Shown: one piece after another, positions 11,327 through 24,169 of the stretch
How positions within the stretch are numbered: position 1 is the first letter of the stretch
How the letters are laid out: the number at the start of each line of letters is the position of its first letter
Source of the DNA: Euonymus europaeus
Taxonomy: Eukaryota > Streptophyta > Magnoliopsida > Celastrales > Celastraceae
Assembly: GCA_963580455.1 (NCBI GenBank)
Contig: OY756958.1
Location: 27,850,501-27,914,500, forward strand
Direction of reading: 5' to 3'
Length of the DNA: 64,000 nucleotides
Notes under the pieces: model-generated
Told to the model about the DNA's origin: nothing
The model's input: only the letters and a program-made list of their open reading frames with translations
Database searches by the model: none
Position numbers and translations under genes: made by a program

Positions 11327-14134
11327 CATACTCTCAGACACTCTCAGCTTTTACGTTTTGTAGCGGTGAAGATGTCTATTTTCCATAATTTTTTAATTCA
11401 CGGTTCTCAAAATATTAAAATATATTACAAATTATCCAACAACAAGATTCTTACCCTTGTTTCCATGCACCGTACGTTTTAAAAATCCTTACACAGCTTA
11501 GGGTTTCGAAAACCTCTTGCCTAGTACAGATTTTTTTAGGATTATTTTGATCCAATTTATCCAGTTATAAGATGATAAATTAATCTACATGTAAACTCAA
11601 CATCCTAAATTTAGCCTATATCATAACAAAAGGAAAAATAATTTATATCATGTTGTCATAATTCATGTCTTAATTAGTTTTGATTTAGCAGTATATTTCA
11701 TTGGGGATGGGAGGGGCTGTAATTATTATATTATGTAATTATTTTTAGTGTTAAGGACAACCGCCCCACTTGGATTGGTGAAGTATGATAATTTGATATC
11801 AATAATTATAGGATTCTATTAACATGTGTCCTAGACACATACTAAGAAATTGTACAGTAAATAAGAGTGGAGAAAGTCGGTTTATGTATAATTTTCAACT
11901 ACGCAAAAAATTCTGTAAAAAATTAATTAATATTACACTATAATTAGTTAGCACATATTCTTAGCATGTGTAGTTTGGACACATATTAAGAAAATCCATA
12001 ATTATATGTGGTGTTCGTTAATGAGTAGTATATAAATATATTAATTATAGAAGAATCTTTCATAGGAGAACAAGAGCTGTTTTATTTTGGAAGACACATA
12101 AAATAAGAATCTCGGAATCATGTGATCATTAAATGCACCCTCCTAATAAACAAATTTTAACATTAATCTCATTTTCATTATTTTTAATTAACCATGCTCA
12201 TGTCAGGATCTCATTAATTTCTTGGTTGGGTGTTTTTCTTTTCTTAATATACTAATACAATTGATTTTAATATTATCACTATTATTTGCGGTATTTTAAG
12301 AGTAAATTCATTTAACCAGTCTATTTAATTAGGTTTCTTTTGTTTAATTAGTCTTCTTTGAGATCGAAAGCAAAAACTTTTTGCATCCCCTATTCTGAGT
12401 CGAGCTCTGGTTTGGCTCGCTCTGGTTTGGCTCGCCTTATTTTTGTTAGGTTCGAGCCGCCTTATTTGGGCTAGATTCGTTAAAATAGTGTTCTCGAGCT
12501 TAGCTCTTTTAAAGTCATTTTATATCAAAAAATTTACAAGCTAAACTTGACTGGTTTATTAAACGAGCTGAGCTCGGAGCCATCTAAGAGTAACTCACGA
12601 ATAGTGAGGACATCTATGTTAGATATAAGATAACAAACAAATTTAAATAATGTTTGATTTGTTATATCATCAGTCGCGTGATCATGTGAGATGACATTAA
12701 ATTTCTAGCCTAAAGACGCACACAGTGGATGTGGGTCTCTCCTGAGATTGAACCACTTTGGTGTTATCTATTTTATTATTTGTTATTCATTCATTTATAT
12801 CAATTATGTTTTCTATAATTTACACCCCCAACAGGAGAAAATTTGTCATCTTCAGTGATTTTGTGTTCAATGCATACCTTCAGTCCATAGATATAATATT
12901 TAGGTTATTGCAAAAGTCCAATAGTCCATAGATTTAACATGTCCACACCCAAAACTAAGTATTTAGAATTTAGACTTGCATACTCTGATAGGACATTAAT
13001 TAATGTCAATGTGAACTCTTTTTGTATGGTTCGATTCCATACAAAAAAGGGTATTCACGTGAGGATGAGCACCGTCTGTTGTCAAAAAACTTCAACAGCC
13101 CCTGTAGTTGTAGAAAAATTATAGAGGTTTAATATATATATTAAAAAAATCATGAATTTGTTTCCATTGAATTTATGAGTCAAACCATGTATTTTTTTTG
13201 GGAAAAAATTAATTGAATGTAAACAAATACGAAAATTTTAGATAGTTGAATATGAATATAAAATTATGTATTTTTCACGTCCAATTAAATTTATATAACA
13301 GACCCCATAGACCATTCACGTGATAGATGTTGTTTGTGCTTGCCGTAGCAGACATTCTAAGTCGAGAGTTTTAAGTCCTGGGGTTGGGGTCTCCCTCGCA
13401 ATCACATCTATACTAAACTAATGTTTTATTACAAACTGAAACCTATCCATTTTATGTAGGTTTTGGCTAATGAGCATCCTTACCTCATTGGATAATTTAT
13501 ACACATACAATGCACTAGCTTGTCTTGTGTGAATTAGCCGAATGTAGGCTGGAAGAGAGCCAAGTAGAGACAACATGGAAGCCACACAAACCTTGAAGCT
13601 TTCAGACGGTTCTTGGTGTGGTGGTCAAAAAAGACCGTTGGTTTAACTGTAGTTGTAGCTGCTGCATTAATTACTTTAATATCAATTCCAATCTATCTTT
13701 TTATTTAAAAAACCAATTAATTAAGTAAAAATATGTTCATTTGATCTCCAAAAGCACCCAGTTTGTAAGAGAAAAAAGGTAAAAAATAAATAATCAATAA
13801 AATAAGACAAAATAATGAAAATTAACCAGGATGTAATTAGTTGCAAGAGACATAATAAAATAATATTAGTTGCCATAATGTTATTTATGATATGTTCAAA
13901 TTACTTGAATACCAGCGAGATTCTTTTCTGAAGGTGCAATTAATCTTAACTGTTGTTGTAGAGCAATAGAACCACTATGCTCCAAAAAAAGGAACCCAAC
14001 AAGTGACAGTCTCATCGCTATAGATTATATAGATTAAAATGCTAACCCAAGTCAATTATTTAATTATCACTAATGTTCTCAAACAGTATAGTACACCATG
14101 TGTTCGATCTATTGCCACACCTAGCCTCACATAC

Positions 14135-14142
14135 TATAAATA
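14135..14142 (+). promoter_or_regulatory. TATA box of the LBD gene
   Basis: TATAAATA lies 110 bases upstream of the LBD start codon, a typical distance for a plant core promoter with a short leader. Confidence 0.6.
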
Positions 14143-14244
14143 CCCAACATATTTGCGCACTAGCTAGCCATACACACTCTTCCTTCCATAGCTGGAACTT
14201 CCCCCCTTTATATCAGACTGACAGATTCTATTCATCTAAAAAAA

Positions 14245-14893
14245 ATGGGTGGGAATTCACCATGTGCTTCCTGCAAGTTGCTTCGACGTCGATGCGCCAA
14301 GGACTGCATTTTCGCTCCTTACTTCCCCTCTGACGATCCTCATAAGTTCGCCAGCGTTCATAAGGTCTTCGGTGCCAGCAATGTAAGCAAAATGTTGCAG
14401 GTCAGTTTCTATAGTCACTCTCATTGATCAATATTAAAGATTAAGGCTTGAAATATTAAAGATTCACCTGTCCAATAAGCTCGAACCGATTTTTTATGGT
14501 TATTTTGAGCAGGAGGTACCGGTTCATCAGAGAGCAGATGCAGTGAGTAGCTTGGTCTATGAGGCGAATGCCCGAGTGAGAGACCCTGTATATGGGTGCG
14601 TTGGAGCCATAGCTTACCTGCAAAACCAGGTCTCTCAGCTTCAAATGCAGCTTGCAGTTGCTCAAGCCGAGATACTTTGCAATATTCAAATGCAACATGA
14701 CCCAGTAGTGATGATGCCTACTACTCTACCACAGATACCTCCAGAGGATCATGACATGTCATCATCAACATCATCGTTCATTAATCTCCAAAACAATAAT
14801 AATATTCTCAATTTTGGTTCTTCTAGCAATGTAATCCATGACTACTCTCTCAAAAGGGAGAGCATTTTTGGGCATGATCGCATAGTTTCTTAA
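14245..14893 (+). CDS. LBD12-like: LOB-domain (LBD/ASL) class I transcription factor
   Basis: Plant-specific nuclear DNA-binding protein of the type that sets organ boundaries and meristem-organ identity. Exons 14245-14400 and 14513-14893, GT-AG intron of 112 bases, 178 residues. The full LOB domain is visible: zinc-finger-like C7-x2-C10-x6-C17-x3-C21 (CASCKLLRRRCAKDC), the GAS block around residues 35-52 (FASVHKVFGASNVSKML), the invariant DPVYGCVG, and the class I coiled coil L88-x6-L95-x3-L99-x6-I106. The intron after the GAS block is at the usual place for this family. The tail is Ser/Asn-rich. The start MGGNSPCASCK and the block NQVSQLQMQLAVAQAEILC point to the LBD12/LBD4 branch; the exact orthologue is not certain. 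Confidence 0.95.
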
Positions 14894-17800
14894 TCAAATT
14901 AAGCTCCATCATATTTCACTTGTTATGTTACTTTCATACCCACTCCCATCAAAAAATTGACTATGATAATCACAATAGGGTTTCTGCGGCAAAGTAATCA
15001 AAAGAATTGTAATTAAGCAGAGGGAGTCAACTGTAGCATGTGAAAGTGAAGTAGACTAGAATTTTCTTCTGAGTACCGACTGAAGCTTCTAATAATTTAT
15101 TTTAAGCTGTGGAATTGAGGGGGAAGGTGGCATCTCTCTGACATAAATTCTCGCAAGTGTATTGTTAATTTGCTAGTGATCTAGGACTCTTGCAATGGTC
15201 AATGACTTGCATAGACACACAATTACATGACAAAACCAAAGCAAGATGGGTTAAGTACTGAAGGGGAAATTTTCATTGGACCAACATTCCTTGTACTGAG
15301 TCGAGGAAAATATTGAAACAGAAAATGCTTCAAAAGATGGAGTTGTTGCCCTGCAACAATCATAGATGGCAACACTCTCCCCTATCTAATACAATGCCCA
15401 AATTGTTAAGGCTATACTTGGCTAGGGAATTTGCGGACGTTGGGAGGGGAGGGTTTAAGAGCTTTCTAATAGAAATTTGACCACCTGGTTCTTTTAGAAT
15501 GCTCCTGAACCCTCTATCCTCCAACACCGGCAAATGCCCCTGCTAAGCATAGCCCAACTCTTTTGTGCTTATTGATATCTAGTCAATAAAAAGCCTCACA
15601 ATTTCAGGACTAATGAATGAGGGCCTAAGAGTACTACAAAGAAGTACAAATCAAAATGGAACACTAATATGTCTTTGAAGAGATTAATTTTCCGAACATT
15701 TGTAGAAATCAATGTCACAGGAAGACAGGGAACATAAATCAGCACCATCGTCAACACAAGTTAACAGACTGTTCTGATTTGAGTCTCTAGTGCAATACTT
15801 GTGAAGTGTGATTAATCATCAAATGCAGAAAAATATAATAAAACATAAAATTTGGACACTGTTGCATGTTACAAAATGACAGATTCTTCTAGTTTGTTCA
15901 CGTGGGAGGCAGTGCAAAAGAAGTGCTCAGTTCATGGGAAGTATGCAAGAAGAAGATTGATTAGTTTCGCTTTATTTTCAAACATAAAATATAATTATCA
16001 TTTTGTAATTCCATGTTCAATATACAATCATGTGATGTTATCAAACAAGTATTTTAATTTTTAAGATGCAGAAGAAGACAAAACAGAAGCAAATACTGGA
16101 CTTGAAAAAGATTCCTCTGTAGCTTTTTTGTTTAACCTGCATGGAAGCATTTTCCCAGTCAAACTTTTTAACTTCAATTTTTCTTCTGCTTCTGTAGCCT
16201 TTCACTTTATGGAGAGAGTCCTAGCTGTATAGATAGTCATCAACAATATTCAATTAATAAATAATGAATATTTTGAAGTCTTCGTGTCGGTCTTGACAAA
16301 TTTGTATGAGTATTTTAGTTTTCACCGAGATTTTGCATTTTGCTTGAACTCCTACAATTGTTGAATATAAATGTCTTAGGAGTAAGTAATGTGGTTATAT
16401 TCCATGGAGACTTTCGATACTAATTCAAAGTAAGTAATGATCATTGAGATTCTGCCTAAACTCCTACAATTGTTGAATATAAATGTCTGATAAGTATATA
16501 TAACACTCTCCTTTAGAGATTTTACCTTTTTTTTATTGCTATTCACAGTACAGTTTCTCTTAAATCACATTGCAATGAAGACTCCTTGGTTTTTTACCAG
16601 ATTTTGAAGATAAAGATACATGCATAGTAAATGGAAGATATGATAAAGACATATCACGATCTGGTTCCATCTAGTATTAAACTAATCATAGACTAATCCA
16701 GTAAGGATTCTTCTCGTGAGTTCATGGCAGCAATGCTGAGAACCTTCATCAACTGAAAGTGACAACTTCTGATCAAAATACAGCTAAGTAAAAATGACCC
16801 AATTAGGTTAAGTACATGAAACTAATTCCCCTTGGTGCCTTGGTGGGATCAGAGTAGGTCCAATGGAGTAGCTTAAGAGAAGAATTAATATAAAAATTCA
16901 CACAAAAAGACAAAAAATATATCTTATTGAGATAAGAAACAGAAATGGTGAGAGAAGTCTCTGGCCCTTATTTTTCTTTTGATGGCTCCAGAAAGAAACA
17001 ATCACACTAAAACAAAACAAATGTGGGGTATGATTTTTAATAACATTCCTATTTATATCTTTTTTTTTGTTTTAAATCTGTCTTTCTTCTTTCACTTTGC
17101 TTCATTACTAAATGGCAGCATTTGACTGTTTAAGGTTACTCCCTGTCTTTATTAGTAAACAACTGAATTAAGTTTTTCTTCATAAGTTCATTCCCTCCTC
17201 TCTCATCCCACTACCTGTCTGACCAATCACAAGTCACAAAAGGCTATTAGGTAATTCATTAAGATAAGTGGGAATATATTGAGAGATTAAAAGGTGCGAG
17301 GGTAATAATCCAAACGACACAAATATACAATCAAAACAATAAAAAAGAAAATCAAATTCAAAACTTCATAGGTGAATATTATTGGTTACTGTTTCATATC
17401 TTATGTGTAAAATTTTCACTGTATCCACCAGTTTTAAGCGTAACCTTTCAGTCAGTCTTCTCTCACTATGGTCACTCTCTTTTCACTGCAAAAAGACGCA
17501 AAAAATTTCTGCTAGCATACCATGAAAATTCAGCTGTAGAATATCCGATAAATATGTTTCGCTGGCTCTTTTAATGTTTACTAAGATGATAACGACCATT
17601 CATTTTAGCAAAGGTAGGATTTCAGGGTGTTGCATGAGATATCACAAGAGATTATGTTGCAACAGAGTTTGCAACATAATTTAGATATGTTAGTGAAGCA
17701 AATGCTAATCTGTCAGATAGAAGTGTGACATATTCACATCGTAAATCTGAAACTTCAATAGAGCAAACACCAGATGAGTCATATATTTCGTATCACAAGG

Positions 17801-18021
17801 AAGCTAAAGCCAAAGGAAGAGGGAATGCAAAATATCATCACCAATGCAATGATCCATATTTAAGAAAAAATAAAAATATACCATCAAATATTGCAAGGAG
17901 ATACTATTATACCTTTTTTTCTTTTTCTACTAGTCTAACAAGAGTAGATAAAGTAAGTACGTTCACCCTTTCTTGAGAAGGAACAATATATCAAATTGAA
18001 CTAAGTACGAAATTTACTGAC
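14894..18021. other. Intergenic, no gene supported
   Basis: AT-rich DNA without recognisable coding sequence. A 27-base phrase starting CTCCTACAATTGTTGAATAT occurs twice, at about 16349 and 16460. Frames at 15852-16064 and 17725-17976 show no domain or codon pattern worth calling. Confidence 0.55.
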
Positions 18022-19176
18022 CTTCAACTTCCAGCTGATAAAATGGAGAATCATCCAGCTTCTGGCATAAACCATACGCACCACAAACTTGAATGATGAA
18101 TTTGAGACTAGAAGTGCCATTAGCAACAGAAAGGTGAGAGATATAGTAGGCATGCACTTGTGCCCCTCCGAGGTATTCTTGTATCCATTCCAGCCTTTTA
18201 CACACATTCTCAACATCTTCTTTTGACAGTTTTTGAGCACAGATACTGTACTTTGTAAATATCGAACCAATTCCATCTTGCAATTTCTAATGATCTTGAG
18301 AAATGCTGAACCTGAACCCTGAGCATCGAAGTTCATTTGATATGCTGACCCCTCTACCAGCCATGAAGCATAAGGTGGAAAAACTGAGTTCTGTGTTGAA
18401 GTTTTGATGGTTAAATCACCGAGGACTGCAAAGTATTGTGATGGATTGTGAGATAATGTATCACCCTGGCACTCCACTCCGCATTCTGATTTTTGCCTCT
18501 TGTTTAAAGGCATTGGCCAGTAGCATACAGCATGTATTTCAGGCAATATGTATCCATTCATAGCAATACAAGCCTCATTTATGAGCCATCCCAGTCCCAT
18601 GTCTGTATTTTTTACTAGATGAGGCACGATCACTTCTCTGTACTTACTTGATACTTGATTTCTTCCTCAGGATGCAATAAGTACTGATGTCATGTCTCTC
18701 TATGGCAAAAGCGAACTCAAGAGACAGGCCCAGTAGAGACTTGCCGTCCGATTTCGCCTGCATCAGTTTAAGATAGCCTTAGATACAAGAAGAAAAGGCA
18801 CATGCTGTAATATGCCATTTGTTTTTATCAACTTGAGTATTATTGTCCAACGTGCATGATAGGTTTTAAAATTCATCTTCTATAAGGCAGGTGTAAATAG
18901 TCTTCCTAAAACTTAGCATATTCTCAAAAGCTCTCCTTGGCAAGAGATGCAAAAGAACATTGACGTCCATCTTGCAGTTCATTTTCGCATTGAGCCTCGC
19001 AACGAATCCTATTGCCATGCTCAACGTCTAGTGGTTTGATCTAACGGATGAATGAGCTTACAGAATATGTAAGGTGAACTGGTGAATTCTCTAAAAGAAG
19101 CTCTCCCTGAAAGAGCCTTGTTGTGAAATCTGCATCTTCTTCAAGGGTTTCTTTGAATGTGATGTTTCTTCCGCCA
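18022..19176 (-). pseudogene. Frameshifted multi-exon gene of unknown identity
   Basis: Two consecutive coding segments can be read on the minus strand. The first exon is 19176-19062: acceptor TTACAG, open with NITFKETLEEDADFTTRLF, ending TATTCT before GTAAGC. The second runs from 18757 (acceptor ATGCAG) to a donor GTCAGT at 18021. Phase agrees between them. The second exon is broken twice: near 18646-18650 an apparent 4-base duplication (AAGTAAGTAC) adds a stop and shifts frame, and near 18281-18286 about one base is lost, after which a different frame continues for ~88 codons. The translation on both sides of each break reads like real protein (SLEFAFAIERHDISTYC, GLGWLINEACIAMNGYILP, KLSKEDVENVCKRLEWIQEY). 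I do not recognise the family. Sequencing error is the alternative to pseudogenisation. Confidence 0.5.
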
Positions 19177-20628
19177 CTGTAAGATGGTTCATTAAATTAG
19201 CACGCAGAACAATGATATAGTGTCCAATCAAAACCATGTGAGAGGGAAAAAAGTTATATAAAAAAAAACAGAGAGAGAAGAAAAAACAACAATTAAAGAA
19301 GAGATTTCGTAATGTACTCTTAAGGTCAAGCCTTGGGGCTTGGGCTATAAGCACGTAACTAGTCATCAGGTCTAAAATACTTATAAACAATCTTATACTA
19401 AAGTTCAACAGTTACAAGTTTATGTCTCAAGGACGACCAAGTGACCAGCGAAATCAACAGTTTTTTTTTTCCTGAATGTGAAGTTGACAAATTTTCATTC
19501 ATCAAGTGACGCAGAATAACAATGAACAGCTGAAGGATTTTTTTGACAACTAAATTGTTGCTCAATTTTTACTGACAATCCAAAAAAACCGCCGTTCAAC
19601 AAACCCTAAAGGCCTTTATATAAGAGGCCACTTATGCAGCTACAAACTAGGAGTCCTAAACCAAACAAGCTAAAGTTAAATAAGGAAACAAACATCTATC
19701 TCCTAATGGCAAGAGCACCTGCCTTATTGAATTGAGTAAAACAATGAACTAAACTAATCTCTAGAAACATCAGCCACGTCCTCCTTTCCTGCGTCCCACA
19801 CCCTCCAAATATTCCAGGCGCAACATAGTCCTCTTCAGGCAAGTCAGCACTGTCACTGCTCTCATCCGGGAACGACCTTGCATCATCAAGTGGTTGTCCA
19901 TCCAAGGCATATTTAACTTGTAGATAGTTTAAGTGGTGGTCAACTGAGCTCTACATGGTTTACTGGAGGCCAAACCCTTGATCCTCAGGCTGTCAGGCAC
20001 ATTGAAAAACAGGACTGACACAAGTCCACAAGCTTAGAAGGAAAGTATCCTGGTCCTGGAGCAAGTAAATTAAATTCTATCTGATATCTCTGTTGGCTAA
20101 TGCTTCAATGATCTGTTGAATCATGAATAATTGAATTATAATCTGATCCGTGCTATAGACAGAAAATTACAGCTTCCAAGATGACCAGGAGCTGAGTATG
20201 ACCGACCCGACAAAGACTTTTAAGGAATTTGGAGTTGAGAAATTGATGTACTCAAGAAAAGGCTGCCACTGAAAAAACAACTAAGAAGGGAGGGGAAAGA
20301 GGAGAAGAGAAATGAAAGATTTGATAATAAGCCCACAAAAAGAATTCCATAATAGCCTTTTCAAGTCTAGACTCCAGCGACAACACTCCATCGTATGCAT
20401 AGTTGTACGAAGACGATAATACAGACATAACTAGTACGCATAGGTCCTAAGTTCACCGCAACCAAAGAAGAGAAAGAGAGGGACCTAGTGAGGTTTCGGA
20501 GGCGCGAAGAAGTATTTCAACGAGAGGGAGAACAAAAGCGAGGTTTTTCCGGAGCCGGTGACAGAGTCGACTGAGACATACTTGAAACTACATGGCAAGG
20601 GAATCGTGTCGGCCTGCACCAGCGTGCA

Positions 20629-20776
20629 TTACTCGAACCCAGCCTCTGTTAGGTCATCAAGGACCGGTTGCGAGAGTGACGGATTGAGCTCAAAGAACCG
20701 CGTAAGACCGTTTGGAGTGGAGTTCACCATCAATTCTTCAGGAAACAGAATCGCCGCTCTTACAAATATCTTTAAG
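20629..20776 (-). other. Possible minus-strand coding fragment
   Basis: After an acceptor TTTTATTTTCAG (20788-20777) there are 49 codons ending in TAA, including ILFPEELMVNSTPNGLTRFF. It could be an upstream exon of the broken gene at 18.0-19.2 kb, or chance. The plus-strand frame over the same bases is longer but less protein-like. Confidence 0.2.
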
Positions 20777-20880
20777 CTGAAAATAAAACACGATTTCTAC
20801 TGCACAGTGCCCAGTGCACACTGCATGGTGTGTTATGATTTAGCCACTCACATTTCATAAGATTAATTTCGATACTGCCC

Positions 20881-21345
20881 TTAAGGAGACATCCGTTGGG
20901 TTGGGAGTTGCTGTTCGGGACAGGTTTGGAAATCTGGTGATGTCAAAAGCCACAAGCCAATCCGTTCGACTGAATCCTTTATATGCAGAATGCCTGGCCC
21001 TCAAGAATTGAGCTGCGTTTAAAGTCTATTATTGTGGAGGGCGACTCAGCACTTGCTATTGCTGGCGTGCTATAAGCTGTGATGAGCTCCCTCTGTCAGA
21101 GTATGGTTTGTGCTTGCAATTTGTGAAGGCCTCTCTTAATTGGTTTGAATCGGTTTAATTTAATCATGTTAAACGATCGGACAACAAGGTTGCTGATTCT
21201 CTAGCTAAACATGCTTTAAGATCTGGTTTTTCATCTTATTGTTATGGCTTTTCTCCAGACTTCTTATTTCACCATGCAACTGCTGATACCAGCTTTTGTG
21301 CTAGTTAATGAAGCTTTCTTTTCTTCAAAAAAAAAAAAAAAAAAA
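20881..21345 (+). mobile_element. LINE (non-LTR retrotransposon) 3' end, 5'-truncated and degenerate
   Basis: Plus-strand translation gives the C-terminal RNase H domain of plant LINE reverse transcriptases: VGVAVRDRFGNLVMSKATSQ, then LNPLYAECLALK, and further on HVKRSDNKVADSLAKHAL (R-x-x-N-x-x-A-D-x-L-A-K). The reading frame is broken by a stop and frameshifts between these blocks. The element ends in a 19-base poly(A) tract at 21327-21345, the mark of target-primed reverse transcription. The RT and endonuclease parts are absent. Dead insertion. Confidence 0.85.
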
Positions 21346-22026
21346 TAGTGATTGAATAATTTGGAGAGTCAATGCTCTGACGTGACAAATAAAAATCAAT
21401 TATTTTGTTTTTAAACCAAAAATAGTATACATTCAATTTTTATTTTTTTTTAAAAAAGTTTTTGTACATATCAAAACGCGTGGTGAGAGCAACTAAAGAG
21501 AAAGATTGTGTTCGATGAGGCGACATTGAAGGGGGTATCTGATTCGCAGGCATGTCTTGAGTATCACCGTGTGCTGAGCTGAAGGCATGATTTGAAGAAT
21601 AAGATATAAATTTTCATTCAAAGCATTTAAGTAAAATTTTAAGAGTGAGAATCGCAACAAAGGAAATTATTTTGGTAGACTATTCAGATGAGGAACGGTG
21701 GTCTGCGGTGGATTCAATGGGGTGGAGGTAGATGTCATGACTTAAGGCAGAAGGGGAAGATAGATTTAAGGAGAAGAAGCTGAAATATTTAAATTCAAGG
21801 GTTCACTTTGCTTTCATCTAATGGTGTTTAATTAGATGAAGATGATGGAGATTTTTTTTTAAATTCAATTTCTTCCACAAAACTTACACATAATAAAAAA
21901 AATAAAAAGTAATTATTTGATTTTTAGTATGTCATACTAAAAATTATCCAAAGCTGTCCAGAAAATAATTTAGATTATTCAATTACTCATTAATTGTAAC
22001 ACATACAACTGTAGTGACTAAAAATA

Positions 22027-22281
22027 CTCCTTCCGTCCCATTTTAATTGTTCTTTATTTCTTTTTGGAATGTCTCAAAATGCATGTTCATTTCAATTAAT
22101 GAAATGTATTTTTTTTTATTTACCATTAACTTGAAAAACTTAATAACTATGCACATTAATTATAGTGTCAAAGTATTTGTCATTATAAATAGGGGTATAA
22201 ACGTCAAATTGAAAGAGAATTAAATATTTTTTTAAACTGTGTGAAAAAATGAAGGGGACAATTAAAATTGAATGGAGGGAG
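22027..22281. mobile_element. Stowaway-type MITE (Tc1/mariner)
   Basis: 255 bases flanked by TA dinucleotides at 22025-22026 and 22282-22283. The left end CTCCTTCCGTCCCATTTTAA mirrors the right end, which reads CTCCCTCCATTCAATTTTAA on the other strand. CTCCCTCCGT ends and TA target duplication are diagnostic of Stowaway. Non-coding. Confidence 0.9.
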
Positions 22282-24169
22282 TATAATTTAGCCCCGCACA
22301 CTCGCATGAGAAATTGGGCCCACACCAAAAGTAATACTTAACAACCCTTGAAATCATTAACCAACAGACAACGGTGTCGTATTACTTAACCACTTTAAGA
22401 AATATTGCGAGTTAAAACTTTAAAACTCTTCTCCCATACGGCAGCCAAACCCCTTCCCTGCTCAAGCTCTCCGGCTCCCAAGAACGACGGGAGAAAGAAG
22501 GTCGATTCTTCTGGATACCACGTGAGTTTCATCCTCTTCTCGATGTTATTACAGCGTCTGTTTGTAGCGTTATACGGTTTGTTTGCAGCGGATTGTTTGT
22601 AAGTATGCATCTAAGTTGCTATTCCTATTTCTCGTCGTCAAAATTGTCCTTCGATTAATTTGCATGTTCTTCTTTTTAATAGAGTTTGTCAGTTCTTACT
22701 GTTCTATTTTTGTTCTATTTTTTTGGCCTTTTTTTCGGCTTAATTTGTTGTATCTTCTATTCCTTTAAGCTTTATTCGGTTCCTGGTGTTGCATACAAAA
22801 TAATTGAATTTGGGTTTTTTTTTTTGTGTGAGTCCTATATGATTATGGAAAGATTTCGGGTATTATATCTGGGTCTAAAATGAGTGTTTCGAATTTGCGC
22901 TTTTGTTTTTCATTTCACTTTAAATTTCTGTCGAATAGAAATCCTTCATTTATTTTAATATGGGGCTCAGTTTTTGCTTTGTTGTTAATTTGAGTCAGTT
23001 TTTTTAAAGGTATGACTACATTTTGGTTCTTAATTAACTTGATATTCTTGACTTCTTTTACTCTTCATATTTTACTAGAATGGTTTTTTCCTATTATTAA
23101 CCTACCTTAATAACATCTTACCCTAAAGATCCATCAAATAGAATAATGAAGATCTGAACGATTATATGAAACAAGAGAGGATTGGTAATTTAAGAAAAGC
23201 ATTGTTTAGTCGAAGCAACTTATTACTTCTAAGCGGGGCCAAAGTCAACAATTAGTTGAGAATATTGGAGAAATCTTTTAATTTATCGTTAACTGGACTT
23301 TCATAATTGAGACTTGAGAGTAAAGCATGAACATTGCCTGTGATTGATGAACATGGCAGGCTTAAATGAACTGAAAATGAGCCAAACAATGTTTGTGTAG
23401 TAGTCTGATATATGTTTAGGTCTTCTATGTAGAACTTGAGCAGTTGCAAGCTAACATGTTGCTAAACTAAACTTATGGACATGCTGCATCGAAATTGTGA
23501 TTTTAATTGTCCCCGACCTCATTTGAGTCATTATCTTATTGAGCTTAATTTATCGTGTTGGCATGTTTGAAGTCGACTATAACATACAGTGATGGTAGTG
23601 CAGTTACTATTGGTGTCACACAGCTAGTCATCATGTTCTGTTTCTGTTCAGTTTCTATTGGAAGAAGATAAAACAATAAAGTGTAGCCATGCAGTCATGC
23701 ATTGACTGACTATATGGTATAGGTAATGAGGATGAATGGGTTTTTATGTGAACCACCTCTTTCATTTAAAAATATGAGTAGATCAATGAGTGAATATTGG
23801 TTTTCTTCAGTAGATCAATAAAAGTGAACTTCTTAAACTCTGTAGTCCGTTGATGTTTTACTTAGCTGTTCATTTGTAAGTTTGCTGATGACTTCTCGAT
23901 TTTTATCTAGTCCTTGTATTTGGGGTAGTTGTAGTCATATGATTTTCTGTTGCCATTATCATTTTAATGGTAGATAACTTTGATTGTTTTTCCTGACCTA
24001 TGGATGACGAGTGGGGGTAGGGTTTGTGGCATACATTTTGCTTGTCTCCGACCCCACACACTGCAAGAGCCTTTTGCACAGATTTTGTTTACCTTCTAAC
24101 TATGGATGATGAGTATGACTTGAACTTTTAATACTTACTAGTCGGTGAAAAACTTGGGGTAATTGCACG

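Larger units (their letters stand above)
10260..14130. other. Long AT-rich intergenic region
   Basis: No gene supported. Contains the site II palindrome, the 34-bp palindrome at 11293-11326, an 11.0-11.2 kb patch rich in ATCGA/TCGAT-like words resembling one at 39.36-39.55 kb, and a short GCTCGC-type duplication around 12407-12435. Confidence 0.6.

Noticed and set aside
17725..17976. 83-codon plus-strand frame
   Set aside because: Low-complexity Lys/Ser/Tyr composition of AT-rich DNA, no start context, no homology recognised.
19696..19905. Minus-strand frame with an acidic Asp/Glu/Ser stretch
   Set aside because: It looks mildly protein-like and lies upstream of the broken gene at 18.0-19.2 kb, but no acceptor or phase connects it, so no exon is called.
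20558..20860. 100-codon plus-strand frame
   Set aside because: No motif, odd composition; the minus strand over the same bases reads more like protein, and neither is convincing.
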